Shown here piece by piece: positions 9,602 through 19,658 of a stretch of 61,563 bases of DNA. Source of the stretch: Acidiferrobacteraceae bacterium (lineage in GTDB: Bacteria > Pseudomonadota > Gammaproteobacteria > Acidiferrobacterales > SZUA-150). Location: contig QIGL01000115.1 of assembly GCA_003228915.1 (NCBI GenBank), forward strand, positions 1-61,563, given 5' to 3'. Under the pieces are notes generated by a model. That model searched no databases. It saw nothing but the letters and a program-made list of their open reading frames with translations, and was not told the DNA's origin. The position numbers were made by a program, and so were the translations under genes. Numbering within the stretch: position 1 is the stretch's first letter; each line of letters opens with the position of its first letter.

Positions 9602-11710
9602 ATGAGTGCTGATAGCCCCGGTAGTACTGGTAACAAAGTTAATCTCGGCGAGTTAGCCACGACGGTATTAAAAGGTGTTGGCCCCAGTCTTGCCGAAAAG
9701 CTGCAACGCCTGGACTTGTATTGTATCCAGGACCTGTTGCTGCACTTACCCTATCGTTACCAGGACCGAACCCGTGTAGTACCGATTGGCAGTCTTGTGC
9801 CCGGTATCGAGGCACTCATCGTTGGTACAGTTGAAATTACCGACGTGGTTTACCGCAGGAAACGCAGTATGTTATGCCGGATCAGTGATGGGTCCGGGTT
9901 TATTACTTTACGATTTTTTTATTTTTCCGGGAAACAACAGCAAAGACTCAGTCGTGGTACCCGGATAAGCTGTTTTGGCGAAGTCCGACAAGGCCCCAAT
10001 AGTCTTGAGATTATTCATCCTGAATATGAATTCATCGCTGACGATCAGGCCAGCGTTAGTAGTGACTCGCTGACGCCATTTTACCCGGCAACGGAAGGTG
10101 TTCAGCAACTGACGCTGCGTAAATTAATCACCCAGGCAATCAAAAAGTACTTACCGGCATTACTGGAAATCCTGCCAGAAAAAATCTGCACCGAACTGAA
10201 TTTAGCTTCATTGCAGGATGCATTACTTGCCGTGCACCAGCCGGAAAAAAATGTTAATACCGAACAGCTGATGCTGGGCATTCATCCGCTCCAGCGGCGT
10301 TTGTCGTTCGAGGAGTTATTGGCACACCAGCTTAGCCTCAAGGCATTGTTGAAAAAGAAAAAGCTAAAAAACGCGCCTGCCATAACCGGCACAGGCGACC
10401 TGGTAAAACAATTCATAAACAAGCTTGGGTTTACACTTACTGGTGCGCAATCGAAAGTAATTCATGAAATAGAGAATGATCTCCGGCGTCCCCATCCAAT
10501 GCAGCGTTTGGTGCAAGGGGATGTGGGTTGTGGCAAGACTATTATCGCCGCCGCCGCCGCATTGAGTTTAGTTGAGAGTGGTTACCAGGCGGTGATCATG
10601 GCGCCAACAGAATTATTGTGCGAGCAGCATTATAAAAATTTCAGTGACTGGATGATACCCCTGGGCATTAACTGTGTCGCCCTGCAAGGCCGGTTAAACA
10701 CGGCTGATAAAAAGTCTGCCTTGCAAGATATCGCATCAGGTAAAGCAAATATTATTATTGGTACCCATGCCTTGTTCCAGTCTGGCGTGGTTTATAAAAA
10801 TCCGGGCCTGGTGATTGTGGACGAACAACACCGGTTTGGCGTCCACCAACGGCTTGCCCTTCTCGAGAAGGGCGAGGAAAATAATTTTTTGCCACATCAG
10901 TTAATCATGACGGCCACACCCATTCCCCGAACATTGGCACAGACCCTTTACGCAGATCTTGATGTTTCCGTGATTGATGAATTACCGCCGGGCAGGAAAC
11001 CGGTCAAAACTGCTGTCATCTCAGCGACACGCCGGGGAGAAATTGTCAAAAATATCGAACAGGCATGTAAAGCGGGCCGACAGGCCTACTGGGTTTGTCC
11101 CCTGATTGAGGAATCGGAGGCCTTGCAGTTACAAACTGCCACGGACACCGAGGCTGCATTAAAGGAGGCCTTGCCAGATTTGCGTATTGCCATGGTCCAC
11201 GGACGGCTGGCGGGCGATAAAAAAGAATCCATTATGCGCAGTTTTAATAATCATGACACAGATTTACTGGTTGCCACCACGGTGGTCGAGGTTGGAGTTG
11301 ATGTACCCAATGCCAGTATGATGATTATTGAGCATTCCGAACGTTTAGGGTTATCACAATTACATCAACTGCGGGGCCGGGTTGGCCGCGGTAGCGATGA
11401 GGCGACGTGTGTGTTGTTATACCAGGCGCCCCTGTCCGAAATAGCCAAAGATCGTCTTAATACCATGCGCGAAACCAACGATGGTTTCGAGATTGCCCGC
11501 AAAGACCTGGAAATACGCGGGCCTGGAGAGATGTTTGGCACCCGCCAAACCGGTCTGCCACGTTTCCGGATCGCCGATTTAATGCGTGATCAAGTTTTAC
11601 TGCCCCAGGTGCAACAGGCGGCCCGGTCTATTGAAGAAGAATTCCCGGCCACCATCCAGCCACTGTTAAAACGCTGGCTCAGGCGGGCCGGTGACTATAA
11701 TACTGTGTGA
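9602..11710 (+). CDS. recG: ATP-dependent DNA helicase RecG
   Basis: RecG remodels stalled replication forks and Holliday junctions. The N-terminal wedge/OB domain is followed by a superfamily 2 helicase core. The Walker A motif is GDVGCGKT (usually GDVGSGKT), Walker B is DEQHRFG, then [11 protein letters not shown], and the C-terminal helicase has QLRGRVGRG. An in-frame TTG at 9596 gives two extra residues, but the ATG at 9602 is preferred; neither has a convincing ribosome site. Length is about 702 residues. The gene begins ten bases after ridA and ends just before ubiA. Confidence 0.96.
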   Translation: MSADSPGSTGNKVNLGELATTVLKGVGPSLAEKLQRLDLYCIQDLLLHLPYRYQDRTRVVPIGSLVPGIEALIVGTVEITDVVYRRKRSMLCRISDGSGFITLRFFYFSGKQQQRLSRGTRISCFGEVRQGPNSLEIIHPEYEFIADDQASVSSDSLTPFYPATEGVQQLTLRKLITQAIKKYLPALLEILPEKICTELNLASLQDALLAVHQPEKNVNTEQLMLGIHPLQRRLSFEELLAHQLSLKALLKKKKLKNAPAITGTGDLVKQFINKLGFTLTGAQSKVIHEIENDLRRPHPMQRLVQGDVGCGKTIIAAAAALSLVESGYQAVIMAPTELLCEQHYKNFSDWMIPLGINCVALQGRLNTADKKSALQDIASGKANIIIGTHALFQSGVVYKNPGLVIVDEQHRFGVHQRLALLEKGEENNFLPHQLIMTATPIPRTLAQTLYADLDVSVIDELPPGRKPVKTAVISATRRGEIVKNIEQACKAGRQAYWVCPLIEESEALQLQTATDTEAALKEALPDLRIAMVHGRLAGDKKESIMRSFNNHDTDLLVATTVVEVGVDVPNASMMIIEHSERLGLSQLHQLRGRVGRGSDEATCVLLYQAPLSEIAKDRLNTMRETNDGFEIARKDLEIRGPGEMFGTRQTGLPRFRIADLMRDQVLLPQVQQAARSIEEEFPATIQPLLKRWLRRAGDYNTV

Positions 11711-11726
11711 TATTATCTCCCTGGCT

Positions 11727-12599
11727 ATGACAAAAATTAAACAACGCCTTTACGAATACGTACAACTAACGCGCCTCAACCGGCCCATCGGAATTTTATT
11801 GTTATTGTGGCCAACCCTGTGGGCCTTGTGGATAGCCGGTGCCGGCAAACCCGCCGTACTGGTGTTAACCGTTTTTGTGCTGGGCACCATCCTGATGCGC
11901 TCTGCAGGCTGTGTCATAAATGATTACGCAGACAGGGATATTGATCCCCACGTAAAACGCACATCTGGACGACCACTGGCTGCTGGCCGGGTGAGCGAGA
12001 AAGAGGCGCTGGTTTTGTTTATCGTGTTAGCGTTAATCGCGTTCGGTCTGGTGTTGTTGCTCAACTGGCTCACCATCGCTTTATCTTTTGTTGGCGCGGC
12101 GCTAGCGGTCAGTTATCCATTTATGAAGCGCTATACCCACTTGCCACAATTTTATTTAGGCGTCACATTTGGCTGGGCCATTCCCATGGCCTTTGCTGCC
12201 GAAACCGGCAGTGTGCCGTTAGTTGCCTGGATTTTATTTACCGCAAATATTTTTTGGGCGGCGGCATACGATACTGCCTACGCCATGATTGATCGTGACG
12301 ATGATATCAAAATTGGCGTCAAGTCCACGGCGATATTATTTGGACAATACGATCGACTCATGATTGCTATTAGTCACGTGATTGCCTTGCTCTTGTTATA
12401 CTGGGTTGGCGAGCAGGTTGGCCTGGGTTGGTGGTATCAAATCGGCCTGGTTATCGCTGCCGGCCTGGCTATTTACCAGCAGATACTCATTAAAGATCGT
12501 GACAAGGCTAAATGTTTCCGGGCCTTTCTCGATAACAATCGTTTTGGCCTGGCCATATTTGCCGGTCTTTTTCTGGATTACTTGTTAGACTTTAATTAA
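11727..12599 (+). CDS. ubiA: 4-hydroxybenzoate octaprenyltransferase
   Basis: UbiA attaches the polyprenyl tail to 4-hydroxybenzoate in ubiquinone synthesis, within the inner membrane. Both aspartate-rich motifs are present: NDYADRDID near residue 70 and DRDDDIKIG near residue 190, amid several hydrophobic segments. The ATG at 11727 is chosen because [20 protein letters not shown] matches the family N-terminus; a GTG at 11691 would overlap recG. The stop overlaps the aroE start. Its presence implies the organism makes ubiquinone. Confidence 0.93.
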   Translation: MTKIKQRLYEYVQLTRLNRPIGILLLLWPTLWALWIAGAGKPAVLVLTVFVLGTILMRSAGCVINDYADRDIDPHVKRTSGRPLAAGRVSEKEALVLFIVLALIAFGLVLLLNWLTIALSFVGAALAVSYPFMKRYTHLPQFYLGVTFGWAIPMAFAAETGSVPLVAWILFTANIFWAAAYDTAYAMIDRDDDIKIGVKSTAILFGQYDRLMIAISHVIALLLLYWVGEQVGLGWWYQIGLVIAAGLAIYQQILIKDRDKAKCFRAFLDNNRFGLAIFAGLFLDYLLDFN

Positions 12600-13441
12600 T
12601 GATGGCCACTGCAAAAAAACTGGAAAAATTCGCTGTATTTGGTCACCCCATTGGCCATAGCAAATCGCCTGTTATTCACCAGCAGTTCGCCAAACAGTTT
12701 GGACTGGATATTACCTATGAAGCCATTGATGTAGCCGAAAACGAGTTTGAACAAACTGTTCGCGAGTTTGGCAAAAACGGTGGTAACGGCCTGAATATAA
12801 CCGTGCCTTACAAACTGGAAGCCTGGCAACTTGCGGATGTCCGAAGTGAGCGCGCCGAACTGGCTGGTGCGGTCAATACTTTAAAATTCTCAACTGGTAA
12901 TAATGGCGAACTTAAAATATTTGGTGACAATACTGATGGGGTAGGTCTGGTGACTGATATCCAGGGTAATTACCAGGTAAAAATCAAAAATAAAAAAGTA
13001 TTGGTATTAGGGGCGGGTGGTGCAGTACGGGGTATATTGGCACCGTTACTGGATTGTCAACCGCAGTTATTATTGCTCGCCAATCGTACTGTGAGTAAGG
13101 CAGAAGTATTGGTTGAAATATTTGGGCACAAGGGAACAATAAAAGCGACCGGTTTTGATAATTTGGCCGATCAGCAATTTGACCTGATCATCAACGGTAC
13201 CGCTGCCAGCCTCAAAGGTGAAGTACCACCACTTCCTGGAACAATTTTTGCAAAAAACGCCCTTGCCTATGATTTGATGTATAGCGCTGAACCAACACCT
13301 TTCATGGAATGGGCAAAAAATCAGGGCGCGGCCAAACAGACCGACGGCCTGGGCATGCTGGTGGAGCAGGCCGCTGAGTCGTTTTACATCTGGAACGGGT
13401 TGCGACCGGATACTGGACCAGTGATAAAATTGTTGCGATAG
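12599..13441 (+). CDS. aroE: Shikimate dehydrogenase (NADP+)
   Basis: AroE reduces 3-dehydroshikimate to shikimate in aromatic amino acid synthesis. The N-terminal GHPIGHSKSP motif, NITVPYK with the catalytic lysine, the GAGGAVRG dinucleotide loop and the NRT cofactor-specificity motif are all present. The 280 residues fit the family. The ATG at 12599 overlaps the ubiA stop (TAATG); the next codon is also ATG. A gap of 335 bases to the next gene ends the core block. Confidence 0.95.
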   Translation: MMATAKKLEKFAVFGHPIGHSKSPVIHQQFAKQFGLDITYEAIDVAENEFEQTVREFGKNGGNGLNITVPYKLEAWQLADVRSERAELAGAVNTLKFSTGNNGELKIFGDNTDGVGLVTDIQGNYQVKIKNKKVLVLGAGGAVRGILAPLLDCQPQLLLLANRTVSKAEVLVEIFGHKGTIKATGFDNLADQQFDLIINGTAASLKGEVPPLPGTIFAKNALAYDLMYSAEPTPFMEWAKNQGAAKQTDGLGMLVEQAAESFYIWNGLRPDTGPVIKLLR

Positions 13442-13776
13442 AGGGTTTAGCGCCAAGCCTGTTATTCGATTGCTGTGAGATTCAATTTTTAACCGTAGCT
13501 ACATATTAATAGTGTGACCCGGAAATGTTGGTTGCATAAACAAAGTCGTGGGTGCATATTGTTACACTGGAATAACAAGAGAGGTGAATCCGCGTAGTTT
13601 TATAAAAAAACAGGGATGGGCGTACGGCTGTAGTTAGCACATATCAGTGCAACTTATCCAGGTGTATGTGTGGCGGTTTTTATTCTTGCCGTCATTATTA
13701 GCACGTTTTCTTCGTGCCATGGTTAAGGGCGTCCAGAAGGTAATACTGGTTTTTCTTGTGAGGACTGGAGGTTACA
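13442..13776 (+). promoter_or_regulatory. Intergenic leader of respiratory operon with weak promoter candidate
   Basis: The 335-base gap contains no plausible gene. A possible sigma-70 promoter is TTGCAT at 13532-13537, a 17-base spacer, and CATATT at 13555-13560. The strongest signal is GGAGG five bases before the TTG start at 13777. No terminator hairpin for aroE was seen. Confidence 0.3.
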
Positions 13777-14619
13777 TTGACTGATCGGCTTTATGGAATG
13801 GGTGGCGTGTCATCCGGCAAAGGGAAGCCGGGCCGCAAGCGTTATGCAATGGCCATAGATCTGCGTCGTTGCACTGGATGTAATGCTTGTACCGCTGCCT
13901 GCAAGACCCACTTTGATGTACCGTTGGGAGAATGGCGCATCTGGGTAATGGAAACAGAAGTCGGAAAATACCCGGATACCAAGCGTTATGTATTGCCGCG
14001 ATTGTGCAATCAGTGTGACGACCCACCTTGTATACCGGTTTGCCCGACCCAGGCAACTTTCAAACATCCAGATGGTTTTGTCCTGCAGCGCTACAACCGT
14101 TGTATCGGTTGTCGTGCCTGCATGGTGGCTTGCCCGTATAACGCCAGGCACCTGCTGCCCGATCACCGACGGGACAAACGTAACCCCCGCAACGTGGCTG
14201 ATAAGTGTGATTTCTGCGTGGTGCGCGTGACTCGCGGACTGGCCCCGCTTTGCGTGACTTCCTGCACCGGTGGTGCCCTCATATTCGGTGATATCAACGA
14301 CCCCGAAAGCGAAGTGGCACGCACGGTCAGGGACAACAAGGTATTTACCCTGCGACCGGAGTTGGGTACTGCGCCGCAGGTTTACTACATTGGTTTGAAC
14401 GAGTCTGTTGCCGATCCGGAATTCGCTTTCCTTAACCGTAGTGCCCAGCTTCGTGAGCGTTACGCTACCTTCAAACGTAATAGCGAGGTCGGCGGCGAGA
14501 TGGCCGGTAACATCGATGAGTCCGATATGGGATTTTTTGGTCTGGTGCGCCAGGGGCTGCACAATTTCGGGACCTTTTTTGCGGAAGCGCCGAAAAAGTT
14601 CTTTAGAGGTTTATATTGA
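13777..14619 (+). CDS. Four-cluster ferredoxin subunit (B subunit of Qrc/ACIII/Psr-like complex)
   Basis: The protein is the electron-wire subunit of a complex iron-sulfur molybdoenzyme-type assembly. It carries four cysteine groups with 16 cysteines: CTGCNACTAAC, CNQCDDPPCIPVC, CIGCRACMVAC and a split CDFC...LCVTSC, matching DmsB/PsrB/TtrB proteins. The TTG start at 13777 is set by GGAGG five bases upstream and by the lack of a better start. No export signal is visible, so it is presumably co-exported with the TAT-tagged partner encoded at 15534. Its stop overlaps the next ATG by one base (TGATG), indicating translational coupling. Confidence 0.92.
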   Translation: MTDRLYGMGGVSSGKGKPGRKRYAMAIDLRRCTGCNACTAACKTHFDVPLGEWRIWVMETEVGKYPDTKRYVLPRLCNQCDDPPCIPVCPTQATFKHPDGFVLQRYNRCIGCRACMVACPYNARHLLPDHRRDKRNPRNVADKCDFCVVRVTRGLAPLCVTSCTGGALIFGDINDPESEVARTVRDNKVFTLRPELGTAPQVYYIGLNESVADPEFAFLNRSAQLRERYATFKRNSEVGGEMAGNIDESDMGFFGLVRQGLHNFGTFFAEAPKKFFRGLY

Positions 14620-15521
14620 TGGAAGGTCAGGTCATCGCCAACGCCTTCCAAAATGCATACTGGGGATTTCCCATTGCCCTGTACTTTTGGCTGGTGGGTG
14701 CCTCAGCCGGCTCGTTCGTGATCAGCACACTGGGCTGGGTGTTCGGTGTTAAGAAATATAAACCCCTTGCACTTTTCGCTTCAAATACCGCCATCGTGGC
14801 GCTATTGATTGTGCCGGTATTACTGATCATTGATGCGGGCAAGCCCTATCGCTTCTTTCACCTCTTTATCTTTGCCCACTGGTCGGCACCAATGGTATGG
14901 GGTTCGTTTCTCATCATGACCTACCCAATTGCCATGGGGTTCTACAGCTTTTTTGTCCACAAAGAGAATCAACTTTGGGCGCGAAGACTGGGGATCCTGG
15001 CAATCGTGCTGGCGCTGTCTACCCACTGGTACACGGGGGTCGTCATGCAGCTGAACCCTGCGCGCCTGCCCAATCATACCTCGGTGGCACCGCTCCTGTT
15101 CCTGACCGGTGCCTATGTCTCGGGCATCGGACTGCTCATTCTCTGTTTGTGGTTACGCAATTTTCTGGTGACAGTTACAGCCAGGGTGTCTCCCGAGCTA
15201 ATGGCAGACATGGCGCGTCTGATGCTTTATGGCATTGTCTTCGATCTTTTTTTGTTGGGAAATGAGTTCCTGCAGATGACGTACGGGACTGGTGAAGAGC
15301 GCACCATCCTTTATGAGGTGCTGTTGGGTGTATTCCGCTGGCCGTACTTATACATTGAAGTTGTATGGGGCCTGCTCTTGCCGTTGATTATCCTGGTTAT
15401 TCCCAGGATCAGACGGTCGCTTAACGGTGTACTGGTAGCCGCCTTTATGACTGCCACCGGTGTTTATGGCATGCGCATCTGGTGGGTGATGGCAGCACAA
15501 TATTACCAGGGCCATTTTTAG
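14619..15521 (+). CDS. NrfD/PsrC-family membrane subunit
   Basis: NrfD/PsrC proteins are inner-membrane subunits with about eight helices that bind and oxidise or reduce quinones. This 300-residue protein is hydrophobic throughout and starts GFPIALYFWLVGASAGSF, close to the PsrC/NrfD first helix. The ATG at 14619 is preferred over TTG at 14616 because it overlaps the upstream stop and lies at a reasonable distance from AGAGG. It sits between the ferredoxin subunit and the molybdopterin homologue, so it is the membrane anchor and quinone module of the complex. Confidence 0.9.
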   Translation: MEGQVIANAFQNAYWGFPIALYFWLVGASAGSFVISTLGWVFGVKKYKPLALFASNTAIVALLIVPVLLIIDAGKPYRFFHLFIFAHWSAPMVWGSFLIMTYPIAMGFYSFFVHKENQLWARRLGILAIVLALSTHWYTGVVMQLNPARLPNHTSVAPLLFLTGAYVSGIGLLILCLWLRNFLVTVTARVSPELMADMARLMLYGIVFDLFLLGNEFLQMTYGTGEERTILYEVLLGVFRWPYLYIEVVWGLLLPLIILVIPRIRRSLNGVLVAAFMTATGVYGMRIWWVMAAQYYQGHF

Positions 15522-15533
15522 GGGGCGGGAAAT

Positions 15534-17882
15534 ATGAGAATTAGCCGACGTGGATTTTTACAAGTGTGTTTGGCTGTTGCCAGCGTGCTCGGGTACAAAA
15601 GAAAGGCCGTCGCTATGGAAGTGGCTCTTGGTGACCAGTCTTACAATTTCATCAAACGCCAGCCACGGGAACGTGTGTTCTCTTGTTCTCCTTTGCCACT
15701 GCACGACAATCCGGTTGAGGCCTGGGTGGAAGATGACCCCACTACTGTGAACCTGCTGACTGGTAAACCGGGCAGGCAAGTGGTCGAAATTTCCGGCGTG
15801 ACCGAATCTAATCGCAGCCGGGGGAGGGTAAGTGCTGCTGATTCCTCATCCTGGCTACAATTATCTGACGGTGATCGCTTAACACAACCACTCAAACGTG
15901 TGGGCGCCCGGGGCTCAGGAAAATGGCAGCGGATTTCCTGGCAACAGGCACTTGAGGAGGTTGGTCTTGCCGTTAAAAACAGTTCGCCGGAAGCCGTAGC
16001 ATTGTTGCGCGGTAAAGACACCAGTGCCGGGGCCTGGGATCGCTTTTTGCATACTATTGGTTCAAATACTGTGATCGAACTGGGTGATACCACCAATCGA
16101 CAGGCAGCGTTGCAAACGGTTTGGGGAGAGAAGGATTCGATTCCCGATTTGGCCCATAGCCATTACATACTCAATTTTGGTACCAATTTTTTTGTCAGCC
16201 ACCCGGACTATGCAGCTGAGGCCCTTGATGGCAGGATCTTCCGCCGCGCCCGGATTGTCACCTTTGATCCGCGCTGCTCAAAAACCGCCGGCCTTTCAGA
16301 CCAATGGGTGCAGGTACGCCCTGGGACGGACGGAGTGATAGCGTTGGCGATGACCCGTTACCTGCTGGAGAATGGCTGGGCGGATAAAGCTGCCATCAAA
16401 CGGCTTAGCAACCTCAGTGCTGTTCGTCTGGGTCAGGAATTGAAACCCTATACACTCGAGTATGCCGCGGAGGTCAGTGGTGTACCGGCGTTAACTATTC
16501 GTCGCATTGCCCGGGAGTTTGCCGAGAGCGGGCGAGGCTGTATCCTGACTGGCGCCGGCACGAGCGGACATGCCAACGGCTACGATACCGAGCGGGCCCT
16601 GATGTTGCTGCCCCTGGTAATCGGCGCGCTGGAGATAAGGGGGGGTAATTGCCTGCCACGGCGCCTGGAACTGGGTGGAATTGCGCCTGCACCGCCGATT
16701 CCCCGGAGCAAGAATCCAGCGAGCAATCCTTATCAATTCCCGTTTCAAGCCGGGAAACAATATCCCGTTAATGTACTTTTCGGATACAACGCCAATCCGG
16801 CATTCAACGTGCCGTCGGCAGCGCTTTGGCGCGACACACTGTCCGATCAGAACCGGGTCGGTTTATTTGTTGGTATTGGTACTTTCAGGAACGAAACCTG
16901 GGAACTGGCAGATATCATTCTTCCCGAGACCCACTGGTTGGAGCGTAACGAACCAGTGCGGGGAGAGGGAAGCCTGCTACCCTGGGTGGGTCTCAGGCAG
17001 CAAGCGGTTGCCCCCCCGGTCCAGGTCAGGGAGTTACGTGAAATCCTGCGGGATATCATTCATGCAACCGGGGATAATAAGCAAGCGCGCTACTGGCGAT
17101 TTAGCAATACCAGGGAATGGCTGGGAGAACAGCTTAATGGCGTTGCTGGCCTGAAAAAAAATGGCGGCTGGGACCTGGTGGCCAAACACAGTGGAGTGTG
17201 GCCTATTTATGGTTACCTGGATCCGGTGCTGCGTCGTATTGTCGACGAGCAGGGCGAGGAGGTGTTACCGAAATACGGCTTGCCTGTCAGGCTGAACCTT
17301 GATCCTTTCCCGCACTGGCAAGCGGCTGCAAATGTCGCTACCAGTAACGACGAGCTTACCTTGTTGGTGCATGCTTCTGACTACCATGCCGGAGATGCCT
17401 CGTCTAATAACAAGGTGATGGCGGAGATGACCTTGGCCAATAATTTGCAGATCAACACTGGAACTGCGGCAGGCCTGGGTATTCGCGATGGCGAGCTGGT
17501 GCGAGTGACCTCGCAGGCAGGTTACCTGGTGACCCGCGCCCACGTTACCCAGTCCATCCGACCAGAGGTGGTGGCCATGCACCGTGACGGGGGCCATTGG
17601 AGCATTGGTAGTGTGGCCAGTGGTAAGCTGGATTCGAAGCCAGAGAATACCCCCGTCAATCTGGACCACGACATTGTTCATAACCTGTGGTGGTCAGACT
17701 TTGGAGTTCACCCCATGGATCTGATTGTTCCTGTGTTTGACAAAAAAGGTGGCGGACCTGCCTATGCTACTCCGGTAAAGGTGGACAAGGCGCAAGCCGG
17801 CGACGCCTATGGCACGGTTAAGGTCGACACATCGACACTACTTGCATTTAAGCGCGCCGCTGCGACATCGAAAAAGGCATAA
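15534..17882 (+). CDS. TAT-exported molybdopterin-oxidoreductase-family protein lacking most metal ligands
   Basis: The fold is that of the DMSO reductase/PsrA superfamily: LKRVGARGSGKWQRISWQQA near residue 121, DPRCSKTAGLSDQW near 246, RPGTDGVIALAM near 263, and a C-terminal dinucleotide-binding-like domain. A twin-arginine signal SRRGFLQ lies at residues 4-10. Only five cysteines occur (12, 51, 249, 337, 374). Aligned by eye to PsrA-type proteins, the N-terminal 4Fe-4S ligands correspond to Cys51, Leu54, Asn59 and Ser101, and the Mo-ligand position falls at about Gly185 (ELGD). The frame is continuous across these sites, so this is substitution rather than a frameshift. Loss of cofactor ligands is known for QrcB and the ActB N-terminal domain. 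The protein is probably structural or electron-relaying rather than a terminal reductase. Confidence 0.85.
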   Translation: MRISRRGFLQVCLAVASVLGYKRKAVAMEVALGDQSYNFIKRQPRERVFSCSPLPLHDNPVEAWVEDDPTTVNLLTGKPGRQVVEISGVTESNRSRGRVSAADSSSWLQLSDGDRLTQPLKRVGARGSGKWQRISWQQALEEVGLAVKNSSPEAVALLRGKDTSAGAWDRFLHTIGSNTVIELGDTTNRQAALQTVWGEKDSIPDLAHSHYILNFGTNFFVSHPDYAAEALDGRIFRRARIVTFDPRCSKTAGLSDQWVQVRPGTDGVIALAMTRYLLENGWADKAAIKRLSNLSAVRLGQELKPYTLEYAAEVSGVPALTIRRIAREFAESGRGCILTGAGTSGHANGYDTERALMLLPLVIGALEIRGGNCLPRRLELGGIAPAPPIPRSKNPASNPYQFPFQAGKQYPVNVLFGYNANPAFNVPSAALWRDTLSDQNRVGLFVGIGTFRNETWELADIILPETHWLERNEPVRGEGSLLPWVGLRQQAVAPPVQVRELREILRDIIHATGDNKQARYWRFSNTREWLGEQLNGVAGLKKNGGWDLVAKHSGVWPIYGYLDPVLRRIVDEQGEEVLPKYGLPVRLNLDPFPHWQAAANVATSNDELTLLVHASDYHAGDASSNNKVMAEMTLANNLQINTGTAAGLGIRDGELVRVTSQAGYLVTRAHVTQSIRPEVVAMHRDGGHWSIGSVASGKLDSKPENTPVNLDHDIVHNLWWSDFGVHPMDLIVPVFDKKGGGPAYATPVKVDKAQAGDAYGTVKVDTSTLLAFKRAAATSKKA

Positions 17883-17886
17883 CCCA

Positions 17887-19173
17887 ATGGCGAGAATATG
17901 GAAAATCATGGTTACCACGGCGCTCAATATAATAGCGTCGATCCGCAATTCGTTTAGCCGTATGACGAAGAAAAGAAAGATTATCGTCGCTGCAGCACTC
18001 GGTGTAACGGGCTTGATCCTGATTTTTAGTGTCGGCAAGGTTGGCATCCTGCCTGTGTACGGCGTTAAGTCGGTGTTCCAGACTCCGGGAACCTGTAGCG
18101 CCTGCCACGAGACCTGGTATAACGAGGCCGCTTATGCCTTTAACCCCAAAGGCAATCAACATTCTCCCTCCTCGGGAGTGACCATCGGCTGTGCCGAGTG
18201 CCACCCGGTTCAGTACGAGGAATACCAGCTTTCAGCCATGGGCGGCAGTAAAAACGAGTTACGGCCCGGATGTACCAATTGCCACGACAAATCACACTCA
18301 GTATTCCAATGGTTCACGCACATGTATCGGGGTGATGAGGTCTGGACCCAAATGGTGCAACTAGCGCTGCGTGACCGGGATCTTTACAACACCGAGCTGG
18401 GACTGCGTCTTGCCCCAAAAGCGCGCGCGCGATTCATCGAGACGGACAGTGCCCGCTGCCGGGAATGCCATCGGCCTGATAACCTGCCCCTGTTCAAGGG
18501 CACGCTCGGTGAATACCTGCCCGGGCTTTTGCCGCACCAACAAGCAAAAGAACAAAATATCACCTGTATACAATGCCATCAGAACCTGACACACAATCTC
18601 TCCTTTCCAGTCCCCTGGCGCGGTAAGTCAAATAGGGCAGTGCAAGGTAGTCTCGAAGCGGGGAAACAAAAATCCGCGACCTGTACCGGTTGCCACGGGG
18701 CCGATGGCAATAGCGCCCAATCCGTGTTCCCCAGTATCGCAGGATTAAATGCCAACTACCTCACCCAGCAGTTGCGGGCATTCAAGGCGGGCAGGCGGAA
18801 AAACGTCATTATGCAAGGCTTTGCGGCGACGCTGAGCGAACAGGACATGGCGGATCTGGCAGCCTACTACAGTGAACAGGAAATGCGTCCCACCCGGTTC
18901 TGGCCCAAAGTGTTGTCGCTACAGCTACGGGCAAACCTGGAAATCGGTGAGGCACTATACAAGCAAAGTTGCGCGCGTTGTCATGGTTTGACCGGCCTTG
19001 GCCAGGGTATTTTTCCAGCGCTGGCGGGCCAGTACTCCGATTACGCAGTCGCACAAATGCTTGCCTTCAAGACCGCAAATCGCGAAGAGCACTCCATTAT
19101 GCGTGACGTGGCAAAAGGGCTTAGTGAAAAAGACTTGAGACTGATCTCCGACTACCTTGCGGGGCTTAAGTGA
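17887..19173 (+). CDS. Membrane-anchored heptaheme cytochrome c (NapC/NirT-like plus c4-like)
   Basis: The 428-residue protein has an N-terminal membrane anchor (about residues 31-50) and seven CXXCH sites: at 70, 102, 129, 191, 227, 266 and 362. The first five lie in a NapC/NirT-like part; the CRECH and CIQCH...THNL segments match that family closely. The last two lie in a c4-like diheme part with CTGCHGADG, FPSIAGL, LTQQLRAFK and a second copy (FPALAGQ, AVAQMLAFK). The start at 17887 follows the previous stop by five bases. NapC proteins take electrons from quinols and c4 cytochromes often feed cbb3 oxidases, so this one polypeptide could bridge quinol to a terminal acceptor. I do not recall this fusion as a standard one. 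Confidence 0.9.
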   Translation: MARIWKIMVTTALNIIASIRNSFSRMTKKRKIIVAAALGVTGLILIFSVGKVGILPVYGVKSVFQTPGTCSACHETWYNEAAYAFNPKGNQHSPSSGVTIGCAECHPVQYEEYQLSAMGGSKNELRPGCTNCHDKSHSVFQWFTHMYRGDEVWTQMVQLALRDRDLYNTELGLRLAPKARARFIETDSARCRECHRPDNLPLFKGTLGEYLPGLLPHQQAKEQNITCIQCHQNLTHNLSFPVPWRGKSNRAVQGSLEAGKQKSATCTGCHGADGNSAQSVFPSIAGLNANYLTQQLRAFKAGRRKNVIMQGFAATLSEQDMADLAAYYSEQEMRPTRFWPKVLSLQLRANLEIGEALYKQSCARCHGLTGLGQGIFPALAGQYSDYAVAQMLAFKTANREEHSIMRDVAKGLSEKDLRLISDYLAGLK

Positions 19174-19658
19174 GCGAAAAGATACTGGATAATTTGTCGG
19201 AGAACGGCCCTCTCGAGCAGCACCGGACTTCTGCACACAGTGACCTGCTTATCTATGACGTATTTATTAACGTGGAAGGTTTACGGGTACGGGTGCCGAG
19301 ACCTCTATTCGGTTTTATTCCTTTCGGTGTCAGCAAACAGTTCGGATTTTACGTCGTGATGAAGTTTGCTGCACCCGGGTCCAGCGAGCCAGGGTTATTG
19401 TTGAGCCTGGCCAGGTCGGCGCTAGCCAGCGAGTTTGCACCGGTTAGCAAGAGCTCACCGGATGAGTGGCAGCTACGACAAATAAACTGTCGTGAGCTCG
19501 GTGCAGCAGCGCCAATGTTTCAGCAGCCGGATTGTGTCGACCAGGACTGGGGCGCACTATGGTATGAGATTGGGGATGAGGCCGCGAAACAAAGTCGTTA
19601 CGAGCTGGCAAAGAAACGTCTGTGGGACGAAGACTTCAAGGTGCCGAGAGCATCTTAA
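19170..19658 (+). CDS. Small unrecognised protein of the respiratory operon
   Basis: The product has 162 residues with no signal peptide, membrane helix or cysteine cluster; its two cysteines are isolated. I do not recognise the family. A GTG start at 19170 overlaps the previous TGA by four bases, and the stop overlaps the next ATG, so it is tightly coupled to its neighbours. Composition is mixed alpha/beta with a charged C-terminal helix. Position suggests an accessory or maturation role for the complex. It does not look like a TorD-type chaperone, which is normally larger and helical. Confidence 0.75.
   Translation: MSEKILDNLSENGPLEQHRTSAHSDLLIYDVFINVEGLRVRVPRPLFGFIPFGVSKQFGFYVVMKFAAPGSSEPGLLLSLARSALASEFAPVSKSSPDEWQLRQINCRELGAAAPMFQQPDCVDQDWGALWYEIGDEAAKQSRYELAKKRLWDEDFKVPRAS

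Noticed and set aside
13810-14562. Long leftward frame opposite the ferredoxin subunit
   Set aside because: It mirrors the cysteine-rich gene and has no family motif; base pattern in the forward frame is clearly coding.
15534-17882. Frameshift or broken gene as the cause of missing ligands in the MopB-family protein
   Set aside because: Family motifs continue in one frame on both sides of each lost ligand, so substitution explains the sequence better.
13777-17882. Standard tetrathionate or polysulfide reductase operon
   Set aside because: Subunit order is similar but the catalytic ligands appear lost and a multiheme cytochrome is attached.
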